Shown here: in pieces, positions 8,170-17,546 of the stretch
Layout of the letters: each line of letters starts with the position of its first letter
How positions within the stretch are numbered: position 1 is the stretch's first letter
Assembly: GCF_029167205.1 (NCBI RefSeq)
Contig: NZ_JARFPL010000013.1
Span: 1 to 64,000 of the forward strand
Direction: 5' to 3'
DNA from: Methanocrinis alkalitolerans
GTDB lineage: Archaea > Halobacteriota > Methanosarcinia > Methanotrichales > Methanotrichaceae
Length of the DNA stretch: 64,000 nucleotides
Translations under genes and position numbers: made by a program
The notes under the pieces: model-generated
Seen by the model: only the letters and a program-made list of their open reading frames with translations
Database searches by the model: none
What the model was told of the DNA's origin: nothing

Positions 8170-8526
8170 ATTTTGATGTCGGGCAGAAGAAAAGGGATGC
8201 CGGATCTCAAGGGGATCGGTCTTGCACCCCTTTTCTGCTCCGGCACCCTCTGGTTCAGGAAGGCTTGTTGTCGTCTTTGCCGCCCTTTGGCGGCGGGCGC
8301 GGGTTCTCCAGCGGGTCACGAAACGGGTTTTCACGCACGCCAACCAGACTAAATCCTATTTAGTAATAAACTTTTTGCTTAGAATGCTACAAAATCCGGC
8401 CCACCGGGAGTATTTCGATCATGCCGGAAGTCCCGGAGGATCCCTCCGGCGCAAGCGGCTTTTCGGATGAGAGTATGGATAGGTAGTTATCGCAGGAGCC
8501 GCCTTTTGCTAAAGGAGGCTGATCGT
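8170..8526. other. intergenic region with two hairpins
   Basis: No gene supported. AGAAAAGGG (8188-8196) pairs with CCCTTTTCT (8228-8236), a possible end signal for the importer transcript. CCGGAGG-ATC-CCTCCGG (8433-8449) is a perfect 7-bp stem with a 3-base loop. An AT-rich stretch around 8352-8372 (ctatttagtaataaac) may be the promoter of the next gene. Confidence 0.45.
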
Positions 8527-8922
8527 GTGAAGGCGATGGGAGGAAGAAGGGTAGACTTTTCGATGTGGCTCTTTGAGCAGCGAAAGAGGGACGACCGGGT
8601 GGGAAGGGCGGGGTCCGAGGCTTACCAGCGATACCAGACGGGGCGGTGGCCCGCCGCCGGCACCCTCCAGGATCGCCTCGACGAGATGAGGAAGGGCGGG
8701 GTGAGGGGCGCCCCCCTGAAGGGGCTGGACGAGGCATGGTGGGAGTACATCGACGTCGTGACGAAGGACGTCGCGGAGCATCACATCCTCCGGGAGGTGG
8801 GGGCGGTGGCGCAGAGGGCTCTATCGACAGCAGAACATATCGAGGAGGGCGACAGGTATGCCATCGATGGCGCTAACGTCGAGCGGCTGAAGAGGCTATT
8901 GGCGAAGCTGAAGGAGATATGA
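8527..8922 (+). CDS. small protein with YozE/SAM-like N-terminal motif
   Basis: A 131-residue soluble protein. The GTG at 8527 is placed by AGGAGG at 8513-8518. The first 75 residues (FSMWLFEQRKRDDRVGRAG, then a Tyr/Trp-rich section ending LDEAWWEYID) resemble the YozE SAM-like fold, in which an F..WL..Q..RDD..G pattern is followed by a second half ending in EAW.EY. The C-terminal 50 residues are a separate helical region. The match is by eye and the function of YozE-like proteins is unknown. The gene stands alone. Confidence 0.6.
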   Translation: MKAMGGRRVDFSMWLFEQRKRDDRVGRAGSEAYQRYQTGRWPAAGTLQDRLDEMRKGGVRGAPLKGLDEAWWEYIDVVTKDVAEHHILREVGAVAQRALSTAEHIEEGDRYAIDGANVERLKRLLAKLKEI

Positions 8923-9155
8923 GATCTCTATATTTCTCTCCATATTATTTAATTCTACACATTCAATTCTCCTGCGGCTCACCTCCCGGGACCCGCCCCC
9001 TCAATAATAAGTTTCATATAACCTCCCATCTTAAAAATAGAGAGGATTTCCGATGGAGAGGACCGTACAGATGGCCATCCACCATCCTGGATATCCTGCG
9101 GCGGATACCTTAAAATGCTCGAATTCGGCCAACCTTTAGGTCGGAGGTGAATTTT

Positions 9156-10523
9156 ATGCTATTTGAGAGAGTCGAATCTGAGGGGCTCGCCCACTACTCC
9201 TACATCGTGGGCGACGGAAACGAGGCTCTTGTGATCGATCCCCGGCGGGACTGCGATCTCTACCAGAAGATGGCGACGTCCGCGGGGATGAGGATCACCA
9301 CGGTCCTTGAGACCCATCGAAACGAGGACTATGTCGTCGGATCGGTGGAGCTCTCAGCCAGGAGTGGGGCCGATATATTCCACGCCGACGGCCACCTAGA
9401 CTATCGGTACGGCGAGGCGGTGGATGACGGCATGAGATGGAAGGTAGGAAGGTTCGAGGTCGAGGCGATCTCCACCCCCGGCCACACCCTCGGTTCCATG
9501 AGCTACCTCCTCCGGGACTCTGGAGGCGAGCCCTGGATCGTCTTCACCGGAGACGACCTCTTCGCCGGTGACCTGGGGAGGGTAGACCTCATGGGGATGG
9601 AACGGGCCGGGGAGATGGCAGGCCTCCTCTACGACTCCATCTTCGATCGGCTCCTCCCCCTGGGGGACGGGGTGATAGCATGTCCCGCCCACGGTGCGGG
9701 GTCGGTCTGTGCCGCCTCCATAGCCGATAGGAAGTGGACGACCCTAGGGATCGAGCGGAAGAGAAATCCCAAGCTCCAGGTGGAAGGAAAGGACGAGTTC
9801 GTCGAGAAGATGGCGGTGGAGCTGGAGATGCCCCCCTACTTCAAGGAGATGGAGAGGCTGAACATGGTGGGTGCGCCCCTCCTTTGCACCGTCGCCGACC
9901 CCCTCCCCCTCTCGGCTCAGGAGTTCGCCGAGGCGGCTGGAGATGAGTTCGTCCTCGACAACCGGACGGAGCTCGCCTTCGGGGCTGCCCATCTTTCCGG
10001 TTCCCTCAGCATCTGGCTTGCCGGCATCCCCAGTTTCGCCGGCTGGTTTTTGCCCTACGACAGGAAGATCTTCATGGTCGACGAGACCGGAGATCTCGAT
10101 AAGGCGGTCCGGCTCCTCCGGCGGCTCGGGTTCGACCGGATCGGAGGTCATCTCTCAGGGGGGATGATCGCCTGGCACACCGCCGGGATGGAGAGCGGCA
10201 CCATCAACACCGCCAACGTCCACGACCTCTGCCGCCGCCTCGACCGCCAGGAGAAGGAGAGGGCATGGATCCTCGATGTCAGGGGCGACGACGAGCTGGA
10301 GAGGTCCGGGAGGATCACCGGCGCCCACCAGATCCACGTCACAAAGCTGCCCGAACGGATCGGCGAGGTGCCGAGGGACCGGCCGATCTACATCTTCTGC
10401 GGGTCCGGCCTGCGCTCCATGATGGCGGCCTCGATCCTCCGGCGGGAGGGGCTGGAGGATCTGACCGTCATCCTCGGGGGGCTTGCCGGCTGGTCATCGG
10501 CCCGGTGTCCCGTGGTGAGATGA
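9156..10523 (+). CDS. metallo-beta-lactamase/double rhodanese fusion, persulfide-dioxygenase-like
   Basis: A 455-residue protein: MBL domain (about 1-235), a degenerate rhodanese (about 255-350) and an active-looking rhodanese (about 365-455, FCGSGLRSMMAA with the catalytic Cys). This layout is that of sulfide-handling persulfide dioxygenase/sulfurtransferases. The usual metal site HxHxDH is replaced by THRNEDYVVGS, while the later GHTLGSMSYLL, FTGDDLF and CPAHGAGS are kept, so metal content and chemistry may differ. The first rhodanese has FMVDETGD where the Cys loop should be. The ATG at 9156 follows GGAGGTGA. The stop overlaps the next gene start. Confidence 0.8.
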   Translation: MLFERVESEGLAHYSYIVGDGNEALVIDPRRDCDLYQKMATSAGMRITTVLETHRNEDYVVGSVELSARSGADIFHADGHLDYRYGEAVDDGMRWKVGRFEVEAISTPGHTLGSMSYLLRDSGGEPWIVFTGDDLFAGDLGRVDLMGMERAGEMAGLLYDSIFDRLLPLGDGVIACPAHGAGSVCAASIADRKWTTLGIERKRNPKLQVEGKDEFVEKMAVELEMPPYFKEMERLNMVGAPLLCTVADPLPLSAQEFAEAAGDEFVLDNRTELAFGAAHLSGSLSIWLAGIPSFAGWFLPYDRKIFMVDETGDLDKAVRLLRRLGFDRIGGHLSGGMIAWHTAGMESGTINTANVHDLCRRLDRQEKERAWILDVRGDDELERSGRITGAHQIHVTKLPERIGEVPRDRPIYIFCGSGLRSMMAASILRREGLEDLTVILGGLAGWSSARCPVVR

Positions 10524-11656
10524 TGAAGAAGATCGGGATCCTATCAGCCCTCAGCCTATTGATATGCCTAATTCTTGCGGCGGCTCCATCGGCCTTGGGG
10601 CTCCCGACCCTTCCCAGCGGGAAGGAGAACCCGCTGCCCATCCTCTTCCCGGAGCTGAATACAAAGCCCGCGCCCTCCTGGGTCGTCGAGGGGCTGAGGG
10701 CGACCTACTACGCCACCGTCGACCAGGGGGCGAGGGATGGGAAACCCCAGGTCGGCGACGCCCTCATCCAGACCGACGTCGTCGCCCTGGAGGGATCTTT
10801 CGCCGCCACCTCCACCGTCAGCTACGTCCGCTCCCCCCTGGGGCTCTTCCGCCCACTCCCCGGAGGGGGTTTCGGGTCGGTGGTGCCGGCAGGCTGCGGC
10901 GACTTCTGGTGCAGTCCCGAGGTCCTGGCAAAGGTGCCGGAGGGAGACGGCGGCGATCTGTCGGTGATCCGGGGCCCTGTGGAGGTGGCGGGCTCGACCT
11001 TTCAGGCGGTGAGGCTGGAGGTGAAGCGGACCGGGATCAGGTATGCCATGACCTATGACGCAGAGACGGGCCTCCTCCTCCTCCACCGCTACGACATCCT
11101 CTCCTCTGACGGGGCCACCACCGAGACCGGCATAATATCCTTGCGAAACCTCCGGGAGGTGGATATCCCCTGGACCGGCGGCACTTCCCCTAACTGGCTC
11201 CGGGCCGGCCAGACGACGTCGTACCTGGGCGAGACCGTCTTCGAGATACCCGGGACGGTCCCGAACCCCTTCCCCGTCAACCTCCGGGCTGAAGTCGTCT
11301 CCGTCAGTTCTGAGTCTTCCATCATCAAGTGGACGGCTCCGGGGGAAGGCGGAGGATCGATCCCGTACTATGCGGCCAGCGGCGTCCGCCAGCTCATGGG
11401 ATTCTGGCTTCCCGCTACAGCGTTAGCCATAGACGAGGTCGGAGACGTCGACGCCGATCCGGATACGGGGCTGCTGATATCCGTCATCCAGAACGATCGG
11501 AACGGGATAGTCTTCCGGGAGACCAACGGCCGGGACTATCAGAGGCTCATCACCTACGAGAAAGGGACGGGAAAGCTCCTCGGCAGCTACGAGGAGAAGC
11601 TGACGGAGGCCTTCACCTCCACCGTCCAGAAGACGGTGGTGGAGCTTACTGCTTAG
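10520..11656 (+). CDS. secreted hypothetical protein
   Basis: A 378-residue protein with a clear signal peptide (MMKK, then ILSALSLLICLILAAAPSALG). The mature part is beta-rich with many Gly, Thr and Pro and no motif I recognise; two cysteines sit close together in AGCGDFWCSP. No C-terminal membrane anchor. It overlaps the stop of the MBL/rhodanese gene, so both are on one mRNA; a link with envelope sulfur or thiol chemistry is possible but unproven. Confidence 0.65.
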   Translation: MMKKIGILSALSLLICLILAAAPSALGLPTLPSGKENPLPILFPELNTKPAPSWVVEGLRATYYATVDQGARDGKPQVGDALIQTDVVALEGSFAATSTVSYVRSPLGLFRPLPGGGFGSVVPAGCGDFWCSPEVLAKVPEGDGGDLSVIRGPVEVAGSTFQAVRLEVKRTGIRYAMTYDAETGLLLLHRYDILSSDGATTETGIISLRNLREVDIPWTGGTSPNWLRAGQTTSYLGETVFEIPGTVPNPFPVNLRAEVVSVSSESSIIKWTAPGEGGGSIPYYAASGVRQLMGFWLPATALAIDEVGDVDADPDTGLLISVIQNDRNGIVFRETNGRDYQRLITYEKGTGKLLGSYEEKLTEAFTSTVQKTVVELTA

Positions 11657-11710
11657 TCACTGAGATGATGATTAGGAGATGACCATGAAGAGAAGGGATG
11701 GTGATCTGAG

Positions 11711-12223
11711 TTGAAGGGGATGGAGGTGAGGGATACGATAGAGGCCGGGACGAAGAAGGCGACCTTCGCCGCCGGCTGCTTCTGGGGGGTTGAAGCGGCC
11801 TTCCGGGAGGTGGAGGGGGTCATCTCGACGGCCGCCGGCTATACCGGCGGCGCGACCGAGGACCCCTCTTACGAGGAGGTCTGCACCGGTGAGACCGGCC
11901 ACGCCGAGGCGGTGGAGTTGGTTTACGACCCCAATCTCGTAACGTACGATGAGCTCCTCGACCTCTTCTGGTCGATCCACGACCCCACCACCAGAGACAG
12001 GCAGGGGCCGGACGTCGGGAGCCAGTACCGGTCGGCGGTCTTCTTCCACGACCCCAGGCAGGAGGAAGCGGCCCGATCGGCGAAGGAGAGGCTCCAGAGC
12101 TCCGGCCTTTATAGAAGGGAGATAGTGACAGAGATCGTCCCGGCGTCGAAGTTCTACCGGGCAGAGGAGTACCACCAGCGCTACTTCGAGAAGCACGGAC
12201 GGAAGGGGTGCAGGGTCTGGTGA
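11711..12223 (+). CDS. msrA: peptide methionine sulfoxide reductase A
   Basis: Reduces methionine-S-sulfoxide in proteins and as free amino acid, a cytoplasmic repair enzyme. The catalytic GCFWGVEAAFREVEGV (about residues 22-37), GYTGG, YEEVCTGETGHAEAV and YRSAVFFHDPRQ are all family hallmarks. The C-terminal RKGC supplies a likely resolving Cys. Length 170 is normal. The TTG at 11711 has GGTGAT upstream; an ATG three codons later is possible. Followed by a DNA alkylation repair gene, forming a small damage-repair pair. Confidence 0.94.
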   Translation: MKGMEVRDTIEAGTKKATFAAGCFWGVEAAFREVEGVISTAAGYTGGATEDPSYEEVCTGETGHAEAVELVYDPNLVTYDELLDLFWSIHDPTTRDRQGPDVGSQYRSAVFFHDPRQEEAARSAKERLQSSGLYRREIVTEIVPASKFYRAEEYHQRYFEKHGRKGCRVW

Positions 12224-12279
12224 GGATGGAGGGGTTAAGAAGATGAAAGGGTCTTGGTCAGGATGAGGGGGCTTAGAGG

Positions 12280-13011
12280 ATGAAGGGGTCTGGCGAGGGC
12301 TTGAAGGATGACGTCGTCGCATCCGTGAAGCGGCAGCTTCTGGAAGAGGCTGACGAGAGGACGAGGGAGAGCGGCCAGCGGTTCTTCAAGGAAGAGGTGT
12401 TGCTTTACGGCGTCAAGGCCTCCGTGGTGAGGCAGATCGCCAAAAAGAGCCTCCGGGAGATGGATGGAAGGGAGAAGGAGGAGATCTTCGCCCTCTGCGA
12501 GGAGCTTCTCAAATCCGACTATGGCGAGGAGGCAGCCATAGCCTTCGAGTGGGCCTACTCCCGGAGGAAAGAATACGAGCCCTCCGACTTCGCCGTCTTC
12601 GAGGGGTGGCTCAGCCGATACGTCAACAGCTGGGCGAAGTGCGACACCCTCTGCAACCACACCCTGGGGACCTTCATCGAGATGTATCCCGGTTATCTCG
12701 ATAACCTCAAGGTCTGGACTGGATCGGAGAACAGGTGGCTGCGGAGAGCGGCAGCCGTGACCCTCATACTCCCGGCCCGCAAGGGGCTCTTCCTGGAGGA
12801 GGTCTTCGAGATATCCGACCTCCTCCTCCTGGACGCAGACGACCTCGTCCAGAAGGGGTACGGCTGGATGCTGAAGGAGGCGTCCAAAAGCCATCAGCAG
12901 GAGGTCTTCGATTACGTCATGAAGAACAAGGTCCGGATGCCCCGGACCGCTCTGCGCTACGCCATCGAGAAGATGCCAGAAGATCTGCGGCGCAGGGCGA
13001 TGGCTAGGTGA
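12280..13011 (+). CDS. AlkD-like DNA alkylation repair protein
   Basis: A 243-residue HEAT-like all-helical protein of the AlkD/DNA-7-methylguanine glycosylase family. Family landmarks are YGVKASVVRQIAK, FEWAYSRRKEYEPSDFAVFEGWLSRYVNSWAKCDTLC with the conserved W..CD, WLRRAAAVTLI, and DDLVQKGYGWMLKEASK. It removes bulky or cationic alkyl bases in the studied members. The ATG at 12280 follows a weak GAGG. It is 56 bp after msrA on the same strand. Confidence 0.88.
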   Translation: MKGSGEGLKDDVVASVKRQLLEEADERTRESGQRFFKEEVLLYGVKASVVRQIAKKSLREMDGREKEEIFALCEELLKSDYGEEAAIAFEWAYSRRKEYEPSDFAVFEGWLSRYVNSWAKCDTLCNHTLGTFIEMYPGYLDNLKVWTGSENRWLRRAAAVTLILPARKGLFLEEVFEISDLLLLDADDLVQKGYGWMLKEASKSHQQEVFDYVMKNKVRMPRTALRYAIEKMPEDLRRRAMAR

Positions 13012-13149
13012 GAACAATAGCCCATGGGTCCAAATTTCAGAGGGCCGATAGCCTGCATCTCCTCACAGTCCACCACCGTCTCTTTTTTATCGGCCGCCCT
13101 CTCAGCTTTAACTATGAAACCGAGCACCTTTGACTTGACGGAGCGGCGG

Positions 13150-13521
13150 ATGAGGATCACCGCCTTCAGGATTGGCAGGATCTGGGCCTTCAAGCACTTC
13201 TTCGCAGAAAAGGAGACTTTCAAGGAGCTGGCCGACCATTACAGCCGCGATAGGTACCGGTTCGAGTTTCTCACCGAGCACGAGAGGGATGAGGCCTTCG
13301 AGAAGCTGAAGTCCCGGGGCTTCGAGATCCACGTCGTCGAGGATCTGGCAGGCTACGTCGTAAGCCTCGATAAGCGGAGCAAGTACGCTCCGGTTCTGAA
13401 AAACTCCGTCGAATACTTGGAGACGAAGGAGGAGCGGGTATTTTTGATGAAGGACCCGGTCTCGGTGGAGGAGGCCCTGGAGTTCGGGGCCGAGATCTAC
13501 GACGGGATCATACCCTTTTGA
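13150..13521 (+). CDS. hypothetical protein
   Basis: About 123 residues, acidic and aromatic-rich (RIGRIWAFKHFFAEKETFKELADHY, later FEKLKSRGFEIHVVEDLAGYVVSLDK), ending in GAEIYDGIIPF. Codon use is typical of the genome from 13150 on. Upstream in-frame ATGs at 13114 and 13024 exist, but the sequence before 13114 does not look coding. No recognised domain; it may be a small cytoplasmic protein of limited distribution. Start uncertain. Confidence 0.6.
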   Translation: MRITAFRIGRIWAFKHFFAEKETFKELADHYSRDRYRFEFLTEHERDEAFEKLKSRGFEIHVVEDLAGYVVSLDKRSKYAPVLKNSVEYLETKEERVFLMKDPVSVEEALEFGAEIYDGIIPF

Positions 13522-13553
13522 TCTTCGTCTTTTGATCTCGAGTCTTTTAAGGG

Positions 13554-13844
13554 CTACCATCTCCGGTAGCAGTCCCGAAACTTCTTCTTGAACTCGTAGA
13601 TCTCCCGCTCCGAGACGTTCATCCTCCATCCCAGGTCGTAGAACTCCTTCTCCCGCTCCGTACCCGTCAGGATCTGCCGCAGGAAGCACTCGCACCGCCT
13701 CCCGTCGAGCCCCCGCTCGGTGCACCTCCAGCCGTCCCCTTCCTTGAGGTGGTTTGAGAGGAGGTGGCCGCAGACGCAGCAGATCCCGCTCCGATAGTCG
13801 GGGCGGAGCGCCTCGTGCCTCCCCCTGGAGGTGGATGGGTCCAT
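13554..13844 (-). CDS. small Cys-rich hypothetical protein
   Basis: A 96-residue protein with a probable zinc-binding site: CCVCGHLLSNH (about 22-32), C at about 40, and CECF about 52-55. The C-terminal half is a charged helical segment (REIYEFKKKFRDCYRRW). It resembles small metal-binding proteins but I cannot assign a family. Convergent with the preceding gene, 58 bp downstream of the U32-family gene in the same direction. Confidence 0.6.
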   Translation of the reverse strand: MDPSTSRGRHEALRPDYRSGICCVCGHLLSNHLKEGDGWRCTERGLDGRRCECFLRQILTGTEREKEFYDLGWRMNVSEREIYEFKKKFRDCYRRW

Positions 13845-13902
13845 GATCGTCGATCCTTAACCTTCGGGTCTTAAAGCCCTTTTCCCGGCAGCTATAGGTC
13901 CG

Positions 13903-16455
13903 TCATTCTCTCCTCCCCCGGAGGAAGGCTCCGCCGGTCGCCCCCCCCAGGGAGATGGCCATCGCTTCTCCCTTGAGGCGTTGGAGGTCGCCCCCCTCCA
14001 CCGCCTCGCCGTAGATCTCCGCCATCCTCCGGGCGTACTTCGCCGTTCTGCCCCGTCCGTCGATGGCCAGAGATGATATGCCGAGATCAATGAGCCTCGG
14101 CGCCTGATCCACCAGGGATAGCTCCACGGCGTTATAGATGTGAGTCCTGCATTCGCCGTCCCTCCTGAGGGGAAAGACCCTTCCGGTCTCGTCCTCGATC
14201 CCCCAGAAGTCGTCGCCGTATGGGGCGGCCGTCTCGCACCCCAGGGCTGAGGAGAGGAGGCAGTCCTCGGCTACCATCGCCTCGACGTTCCCCTGGACCA
14301 GGACCTCCAGTTCCGACCGGTTTGAGATTGATCGAGATCGGATGACCAGCTCCTCCACCTCTGGGGCCGAGAGCTCAGCAGAGAGGGCGAGCCTGCATAA
14401 CCTCGGCGACAGCGCCTCTACGGCGGAGCTGTTCCAGAGGTTCAGACCAAAAGATCCAGAGACCCTCATCTCCGGTGCCACGGCGGCGACCGCCTCCGCG
14501 AGGCCCACCCCCTCCACCATCACCTCATCCACCTCCGCCCTCCTCAAAAGGGGGAGCGCAAGATCGAGATAGCGGCGTCTTGCGATCCTGGGCCACTTCC
14601 AGACGAGGTCGGCTCCGCCACCATCGCAGATCTCCTTTGCCTCGGCGAGGTGCTCCAGGAGGGCGTCGGCTCCGGTCTCTTCTGGCCCGCACCTCCTCCC
14701 CCCGGCGATGGATACTGCGGGCTCGAAGTAGACCCGGCGGCATCCCCCCTCGCAGCCCCCGGAGACGGCCGTAAGGGAGTTGGCGTAGACCGAGACCGAC
14801 GGCTTAGATCCGGTCATGATATGTCTCGGCTCCGCTCCTCTCCTCCCCTCTATGAACGCCCCAAGCCTCGCCTTTGCCGACCCCACCACCTCCTCGGAGG
14901 GCTTGAAGGAGGCCCTGATGTCCCTCTCCGCGGCCTGCAGAAACTCCCGCCGTAGCCGGTTGACCTCTCCCAGGGGGGCGAAGAGGCCTCCGGGATAGTC
15001 CATTTCGATATCCCTGACGAAGAAGGGGGTCCCTCCGGCCTTTGAGAGCTGGGCTTTGATCTCCTCCTCCGAAAGGGGCCTCTTCTTCGCCGGCTCCATC
15101 GAGAAGTCGGCCTCCAGGATCGATGTCGCAGTCTTTCCATCCGGGAGGAAGATGTTCCCCCGGAGGACGGGCCTTCTTCCTTCCCATCGGACCTTTAGAT
15201 CGATGGGGATGGGTTGGACCTGCCCCGGGCCCCTGCCTCCGCCGAGCCCTGCCCTCCGGGTGAGATAGACAATAGCCCCCCTCTCCACCGGCTCGCTGGA
15301 AGGGAGGCTGATGAGCCCGTCTTCGACAAAGACGGGAGATCTCGCCACCGTCCCTTGCTCTTTACCCCTCGAAGAGATGACGAGGCCGTCCCCCCGCTCC
15401 GGGACGAGGTCCCCCTCGATCCTCACAGCCGCCGCCTTTCTCCTTTGGTCCCAGCTGACGACGTGGCCGATCCGGACCCCCCGGTTGTCGGGCCGATCGG
15501 AGCTGACGATCTCCCCCCGGGAGGCGCCGCCGATCCAGCCCGGGGTGAAGGACCGGTTGAAGGCGAGGGCGAGGTCTCGATAATCCCGCGCCGACGGCGC
15601 CCACTCCGACCTGGATATGGCGTCTAGAGCCCGCCTGTAGATGGATACGACGGCCCTGACGTACTCGGGGGACCTCATCCTCCCCTCGATCTTCAGCGCC
15701 TCGACGGGGGCTTTCGCCACCTCTTCGAGTCTGGGATAGACGGCCAGGTCCTTTGAAGATAGGAGGTACCTTGCGGGAAGAGGTACCTCCTCCAGCTCAA
15801 GAGGCCGTCCCCAGGAGTCCCTCTTTTGGGAGTGCATGAGCCGGTAGGGCTTTCGGCAGGGCTGGGCGCAGAGCCCCCGGTTTCCGCTCCTTCCGCCGAT
15901 CGCCGAGGAGAGGAGGCACTGGCCGGAGTAAGAGTAGCAGAGGGCGCCGTGGACGAAGACCTCTACCCCGATGGGAGCCTTCTCCCCGATCTCCACCACC
16001 TCCGGGAGGGTCAGCTCCCTTGCCAGGACCGCTCGCGATAGCCCCATCTCGGCGGCCCACAGCGCTCCTTCGAGGCTTGATATCGTCATCTGGGTGGAGG
16101 CGTGAAGCTCCAGGCGGGGGACGAGATCTCTTGCGAGGCGGAGGACCCCCAGGTCCTGGACGAGGACGGCGTCGGCCCCTGCCTCGTAGAGCCAAAGGAG
16201 CCGCTCTCCGAGATCTTCCACCTCGGCCTCGGGGATGAGGGTGTTGACGGCGACGTAGACTTTCACCCCCCTCATGTGGGCGAGGTCGATGGCCCTCTCC
16301 AGCTCCTGATCATCGAAGTTCTGCGCCCCCTTCCTCGCCCCAAACTTCTTTCCTGCCAGGTAGACGGCGTCGGCCCCCGCCTCCACCGCCGCGATGAGTC
16401 CATCCCAGGACCCGGCGGGGGCGAGGAGCTCCGGCACCCCTCTTGATCGTCTCAC
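13903..16455 (-). CDS. peptidase U32 family protein with DUF3656
   Basis: An 850-residue cytoplasmic protein of the U32 collagenase-like family. The N-terminal TIM-barrel part has PELLAPAGSWDGLIAAVEAGADAVYLAG (about 8-35), LHASTQMTISS, the signature E.FVHGALCYSYSGQCLLSS (about 167-185) and the Cys-rich GLCAQPCRKPYRL. Its long C-terminal region fits DUF3656-containing members such as RlhA, involved in hydroxylation of 23S rRNA C2501. U32 proteins act with iron-sulfur clusters in tRNA or rRNA hydroxylation; which RNA is modified here cannot be said. The GTG at 16455 is the only reasonable start and the promoter is shared with the divergent permease. Confidence 0.87.
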   Translation of the reverse strand: MRRSRGVPELLAPAGSWDGLIAAVEAGADAVYLAGKKFGARKGAQNFDDQELERAIDLAHMRGVKVYVAVNTLIPEAEVEDLGERLLWLYEAGADAVLVQDLGVLRLARDLVPRLELHASTQMTISSLEGALWAAEMGLSRAVLARELTLPEVVEIGEKAPIGVEVFVHGALCYSYSGQCLLSSAIGGRSGNRGLCAQPCRKPYRLMHSQKRDSWGRPLELEEVPLPARYLLSSKDLAVYPRLEEVAKAPVEALKIEGRMRSPEYVRAVVSIYRRALDAISRSEWAPSARDYRDLALAFNRSFTPGWIGGASRGEIVSSDRPDNRGVRIGHVVSWDQRRKAAAVRIEGDLVPERGDGLVISSRGKEQGTVARSPVFVEDGLISLPSSEPVERGAIVYLTRRAGLGGGRGPGQVQPIPIDLKVRWEGRRPVLRGNIFLPDGKTATSILEADFSMEPAKKRPLSEEEIKAQLSKAGGTPFFVRDIEMDYPGGLFAPLGEVNRLRREFLQAAERDIRASFKPSEEVVGSAKARLGAFIEGRRGAEPRHIMTGSKPSVSVYANSLTAVSGGCEGGCRRVYFEPAVSIAGGRRCGPEETGADALLEHLAEAKEICDGGGADLVWKWPRIARRRYLDLALPLLRRAEVDEVMVEGVGLAEAVAAVAPEMRVSGSFGLNLWNSSAVEALSPRLCRLALSAELSAPEVEELVIRSRSISNRSELEVLVQGNVEAMVAEDCLLSSALGCETAAPYGDDFWGIEDETGRVFPLRRDGECRTHIYNAVELSLVDQAPRLIDLGISSLAIDGRGRTAKYARRMAEIYGEAVEGGDLQRLKGEAMAISLGGATGGAFLRGRRE

Positions 16456-16475
16456 GGAAGGATAGCAGATAGGGC

Positions 16476-16493
16476 GAGATATATATTTATCTC
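16476..16493. promoter_or_regulatory. bidirectional TATA region between U32-family and TauE genes
   Basis: GAGATATATATTTATCTC has 6-bp inverted arms around an AT core and sits 20 bp from each of two divergent starts (16455 minus, 16514 plus). It can serve as TATA element in both directions, with nearly leaderless transcripts, and its symmetry could bind a repressor. Confidence 0.55.
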
Positions 16494-16513
16494 AATCCGA
16501 CATCCGTCTTATC

Positions 16514-17353
16514 GTGGAGCCGATCTTAGCCCTCGCCCTGGTTATAACGGGGGTCGCCGCAGGCCTTGCCTCCGGGATGCTGGGGGTCGGAGGCTGCTTC
16601 ATCATGGTCCCGGTCCAGCTCTGGGCCCTCACCTCTTCGGGGGTCGAGCCGACCCTGGCGATCCGGATCTCCTTTGGGACCGCCCTCGCCGTGGCCCTCC
16701 CCACCGCCGTAAACGCCGCCCTGGGCCACCATCGGAGGGGTGCCGTCGTCCTTCGGGCTGCCCTCCTCCTGGGCATCGCCGGATTCGTCGGCGCCTTCGT
16801 AGGCGGAGCCGTGGCTGCAAAAGCCCCAGGTGAACTCCTACGGATCGGCTTCGGCCTGGTGGTCATCGCCGCAGCCCTGAGGATGGCGACTGCCCCCGAT
16901 ATCAAGGCCGCAGAAGGCGCGAAGGGCGGCAAAGCTCCGAGGAGCAACAGCTTCTACCTCCTTTTGGGGCTGCCCCTCGGCTTTGTATCCGGCCTCGTGG
17001 GGATCGGGGGCGGGCTGATCATGGTCCCGATCCTCTCGATGGCCTTGGGTTTTGGGATTCATAGGGCTGTAGGAACCTCCTCCGCCGCCATCATACTGAC
17101 GTCTTCTGGAGGCGTCCTCTCCTACGTCTACAACGGCCTTGCCGTCCCAGGCCTCCCCCCCTACAGCCTCGGGTACGTCAACCTCCTCCAGGCGGCTCTC
17201 CTCGCCGGCGCCTCAATTCCCATGGCCCGGGTCGGGGTGAGGGCCGCCCACCGCCTCCCGGCCGACCGCTTGAGGGCGGCATTCACCCTCGTCATGGTCT
17301 ACATCGGCCTGGAGATGACGGGGGCCTTTGAGCTTTTGCGCTCCCTTGTATGA
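16514..17353 (+). CDS. TauE/SafE-family permease
   Basis: A 279-residue membrane protein with eight predicted helices in two halves, each with the family GXGGG motif: GMLGVGGCFIMVP near residues 20-32 and SGLVGIGGGLIMVPIL near 160-175. TauE/SafE proteins export or import sulfur-containing or organic anions (sulfite, sulfoacetate, others). The GTG at 16514 is close to the TATA region. Substrate unknown; no sulfur metabolism gene is adjacent. Confidence 0.85.
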   Translation: MEPILALALVITGVAAGLASGMLGVGGCFIMVPVQLWALTSSGVEPTLAIRISFGTALAVALPTAVNAALGHHRRGAVVLRAALLLGIAGFVGAFVGGAVAAKAPGELLRIGFGLVVIAAALRMATAPDIKAAEGAKGGKAPRSNSFYLLLGLPLGFVSGLVGIGGGLIMVPILSMALGFGIHRAVGTSSAAIILTSSGGVLSYVYNGLAVPGLPPYSLGYVNLLQAALLAGASIPMARVGVRAAHRLPADRLRAAFTLVMVYIGLEMTGAFELLRSLV

Positions 17354-17546
17354 TAGGCCCTTCATGATCTCATATGAGGGAGCTCTTTTATGGGGCCGTA
17401 TCCGCCGGATAACCACCTTTATATCAAATTGGAGAGCTAACCCTGACGAGATAACCAGGAGCGTTAAATCCATCCGGATACAGATAATGCGCCTGCTTTT
17501 AAATTTCAAGCTTCAGATTTCATGACAAAGAGAAAGAGAGGGTAAT

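Noticed and set aside
8222..8470. 82-codon frame after the ABC importer
   Set aside because: No ribosome site or family signature; overlaps hairpins and AT-rich promoter-like DNA.
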